From positions 1-6,662 of the forward strand of contig JAJBTG010000274.1 of the NCBI GenBank assembly GCA_020860985.1: a DNA stretch of 6,662 nucleotides, read 5' to 3'. Source of the stretch: Oscillospiraceae bacterium. GTDB taxonomy: Bacteria; Bacillota; Clostridia; UBA1381. A model generated the notes under the pieces. The model was not told the DNA's origin. It saw nothing but the letters and a program-made list of their open reading frames with translations, and did no database searches. Positions 4,739 to 6,662 of the stretch are shown here, one piece after another. Made by a program: the position numbers and the translations under genes. Every line of letters begins with the position of its first letter. Position 1 is the first letter of the stretch.

Positions 4739-6412
4739 TTAATCATTTTTCCTCGACATCAAGACAACCGTCTCAACTGTAGTTCCATTTTCCAAGGGCA
4801 ATTCTTTTACTTCCTTACCGTTCACAGGAACGGGGAAGGCGAATACTATATTCTTTATCCAGTTACCGTCTTTCTGCTTTTCCGGATAGAGGTCAATCCG
4901 TTCTATGAATGCCCTCATAAACTCTTTTTGCTCCTGTTCGGTAGCCGAGCCGTATACCTCATCAAAAGCCAATAAAAGCCGATATATATTGTCGCCGGAT
5001 ATTTTCTCTTGACGGATATTACGAATACGGTTGTTCACCTCATCAATTTGGATTTCAATATCCTCTACTTTGTTGTATTGTTCATCATAGCGGCGTTGCA
5101 AATCCAACATTTTACGGTCAAAGTGCACATCGGTAATATCCAATGTGTCCATTTGACGCTCCAACCTTGTTTTTATTCCGAGGGTTTGCCGAAGCTGACC
5201 TTGTAATGTGTCAAGCTGTTTTTCTAAGCTGTCAGTGTCAACAGATGTACCTATTTTCTCTTTTATCGCCTCGGAGAATTGAAGGTTGCTTACCATAGCC
5301 GATACAATTGCTGCGACCATACGATTCATTTCTGTCTGCTCAATATTTACACGGAATGTACATTTATGACCGGTAGCTCCAACAGTATTTTTACAATAGT
5401 AATAATATCTCGTTTTCTTATCCTTACTGTGAGCCTTTGCTATGTTGCCGTAAAGACTTTTTCCGCAGCAGGGACATTTCAATATACCGGACAGTATATG
5501 TGCGTGTTCGGGGTTATGTACTTTCTCACGCTTAAAGGCATTAAGCTTACGTTTTTCTTGCGCTAAATTCCAGTCATCCTCCGAAATAATTGCTTCGTGC
5601 TGCCCCTCATAAATAGGAAATTCATTCTGCTCAACTACGTGTATTTCATTTCGGGTGCCGAGCTTCTTTTCAGTTCTCCGTCTGCCGTAAGCAATCTTAC
5701 CCATGTAAACGGGATTATCGATAACGCTTTTAACAAAATGTGCGGAAAATCCGGGAATCGTACCGTTTTGACGGAGCTTTTTTGTATATCCATGATTGTT
5801 TAGATACGTTGCCACAGCAATCAGTCCGTCGTTTGTGTGAATATAGTGGTCATATATAAGCTTTATGACTTCTACTTCATCCTCCGCAATGACCAAATTT
5901 CCATTTTCAAGACGGTATCCGTAAGGCGCAAAGGCGCCGTTCCATTTTCCTTCACGTGCTTTTTGCTCGCGTCCCGCCATGGTTTGAGTTCGGATATTTT
6001 CACGTTCAATTTCAGCTACTGCCGACAGAACAGAAATCATCAGTTTTCCGGAATCCTTGGAACTGTCAATGCCATCCTCTACACATATCAGGTTTACACC
6101 GAAATCCTGCATAAGCTGTAATGAATTCAAAACGTCTGCCGCATTACGCCCAAAACGCGACAGTTTGAATACAAGCACAAACAAAACATCATCCTTGCCA
6201 TCTTGAATGTCGTTCAGCATTCGTTGAAATTCTAACCGACCTTGAATATTTTTGCCCGAAAAGCCCTCATCCGAATATTCGCCTACGATAGTCATATCCT
6301 CATATTCGGCGTACTTACGCAGCTTATCTTTTTGCGCATCCAAGCTGTAACCATCAACTTGAATGGAAGTTGATACTCGTGTATAAATGTAACATTTAGT
6401 CCGCCTTTTCAC
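4739..6412 (-). CDS. Large serine recombinase 2 (resolvase/integrase family)
   Basis: A 557-aa site-specific recombinase. The resolvase domain (about 1-155) has the catalytic S14 in YTRVSTSIQ, the arginines R86 and R89 in KLSRFGRN, the DSGKLMISVL stretch, and ERENIRTQ at 137-144. The recombinase domain (about 160-300) contains APYGYRLENGNLV, VIKLIYDHY, VIDNPVYMGKI and the EGQHEAIISEDDW segment. The zinc ribbon has C313, C316, C340 and C351; an extra C315 gives CPCC. A long coiled coil covers about 394-470, and the tail runs FMRAFIERIDLYP to VLMSRKND. It appears intact. The start is GTG 6412, with AAAGGAG eight nt upstream, inside the end of the HTH gene. It shares only family motifs with recombinase 1 and appears lower in GC, so the two probably arrived separately. 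It is likely the integrase of an element extending rightward out of the window. Confidence 0.94.
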   Translation of the reverse strand: MKRRTKCYIYTRVSTSIQVDGYSLDAQKDKLRKYAEYEDMTIVGEYSDEGFSGKNIQGRLEFQRMLNDIQDGKDDVLFVLVFKLSRFGRNAADVLNSLQLMQDFGVNLICVEDGIDSSKDSGKLMISVLSAVAEIERENIRTQTMAGREQKAREGKWNGAFAPYGYRLENGNLVIAEDEVEVIKLIYDHYIHTNDGLIAVATYLNNHGYTKKLRQNGTIPGFSAHFVKSVIDNPVYMGKIAYGRRRTEKKLGTRNEIHVVEQNEFPIYEGQHEAIISEDDWNLAQEKRKLNAFKREKVHNPEHAHILSGILKCPCCGKSLYGNIAKAHSKDKKTRYYYYCKNTVGATGHKCTFRVNIEQTEMNRMVAAIVSAMVSNLQFSEAIKEKIGTSVDTDSLEKQLDTLQGQLRQTLGIKTRLERQMDTLDITDVHFDRKMLDLQRRYDEQYNKVEDIEIQIDEVNNRIRNIRQEKISGDNIYRLLLAFDEVYGSATEQEQKEFMRAFIERIDLYPEKQKDGNWIKNIVFAFPVPVNGKEVKELPLENGTTVETVVLMSRKND

Positions 6413-6626
6413 AACCGATGCTCCTTTCTCCGCTGCACTCTGTTCTTATCAAGCCCTCGTTTCGGATATAATATTCCAACAATCTTAATACATATTCCGG
6501 TGCGTGACGGTTATCCAATTCCCATTCCGTCACTGTACGATAGGGGATTTGAAAATATTCGCAAAAATCCTTACGGTTCATACCCGTCATTTTCCGCAAT
6601 TCCTTTATCTTTGATTTACAATCCAT
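6396..6626 (-). CDS. Small XRE-like helix-turn-helix protein
   Basis: A 76-aa predicted DNA-binding protein. The HTH spans roughly residues 4-40: KIKELRKMTGMNRKDFCEYF, then IPYRTVTEWELDNRHAPEYV, with TVTEWE in the recognition helix. A helical LLRLLEYYI-type segment follows (VLRLLEYYIRNEGL). The start is ATG 6626 because GAGGGAG lies eight nt before it; the in-frame GTG at 6650 lacks such a site. The gene overlaps recombinase 2 by 17 nt, and that gene's ribosome site is inside this coding sequence, so the two are co-transcribed and probably balanced by coupling. Similar small HTH proteins accompany recombinases in clostridial elements. It may repress the pair or act as a directionality factor; the sequence does not decide. 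Confidence 0.85.
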   Translation of the reverse strand: MDCKSKIKELRKMTGMNRKDFCEYFQIPYRTVTEWELDNRHAPEYVLRLLEYYIRNEGLIRTECSGERSIGCEKAD

Positions 6627-6634
6627 TAAATCAT

Positions 6635-6641
6635 CTCCCTC
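6635..6641 (-). promoter_or_regulatory. Ribosome-binding site fixing the HTH start
   Basis: GAGGGAG on the minus strand, eight nt before ATG 6626. It decides for the internal ATG over the GTG at 6650, which would add eight residues. Confidence 0.7.
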
Positions 6642-6642
6642 A

Positions 6643-6661
6643 AAATACACGCTGTATATTT
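6643..6661. promoter_or_regulatory. Imperfect dyad upstream of the HTH gene, possible operator
   Basis: AAATACAC (6643-6650), GCT, GTATATTT (6654-6661): seven of eight positions are complementary. It sits just upstream of the HTH ribosome site, where an autoregulatory operator would be expected. The sequence is AT-rich and at the window edge, so chance is a real alternative. Confidence 0.25.
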
Positions 6662-6662
6662 A

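Overview
The window looks like chromosomal DNA of an uncultured or gut-type Clostridia (Firmicutes; Oscillospiraceae or a neighbouring family). I infer this from moderate GC, the AGGAGG-type ribosome sites, the style of the Enzyme I, the GyrI-like protein of COG4832 type, and two large serine recombinases of the kind common in clostridial integrative elements. No sequence search was run, so family names rest on motifs read by eye.

Layout. (1) 1-126: AT-rich leader with a perfect 8-bp hairpin and a strong ribosome site. (2) 127-1741, plus strand: ptsI, encoding Enzyme I of the sugar phosphotransferase system. It is broken just after the phosphorylated histidine by an apparent 20-nt deletion; the first frame stops at 738 and the second continues to 1741. 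(3) 1742-1856: terminator and a GGGCGAAC palindrome. (4) 1857-3430, minus strand: a 35-codon ORF joined by a GTGA start/stop overlap to a 489-aa large serine recombinase. (5) 3431-4033: about 600 nt with no confident gene but very dense hairpins, including a 346-nt unit (3553-3898) whose two ends carry the same pair of hairpin motifs in inverted order. (6) 4034-4660, minus: GyrI-like small-molecule-binding protein. (7) 4739-6626, minus: a small HTH protein overlapping a second, unrelated-looking 557-aa large serine recombinase.

How it fits together. The core function is ptsI, which appears inactivated. Everything downstream on the minus strand looks accessory: two different site-specific recombinases in one orientation, each preceded by a small overlapping ORF, separated by a repeat-rich region and one possible cargo or host gene. 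The HTH protein probably regulates, or sets the direction of, recombinase 2. The 3' end of recombinase 2 (4661-4738) and the flanks of the recombinase 1 cassette are the natural places to look for attachment sites. No transposase, CRISPR array, tRNA or rRNA was seen.

The most unusual points are the precisely placed lesion in ptsI, the nested inverted-repeat/hairpin element at 3553-3898 with its possible RNA character, and the paired small-ORF plus recombinase modules.
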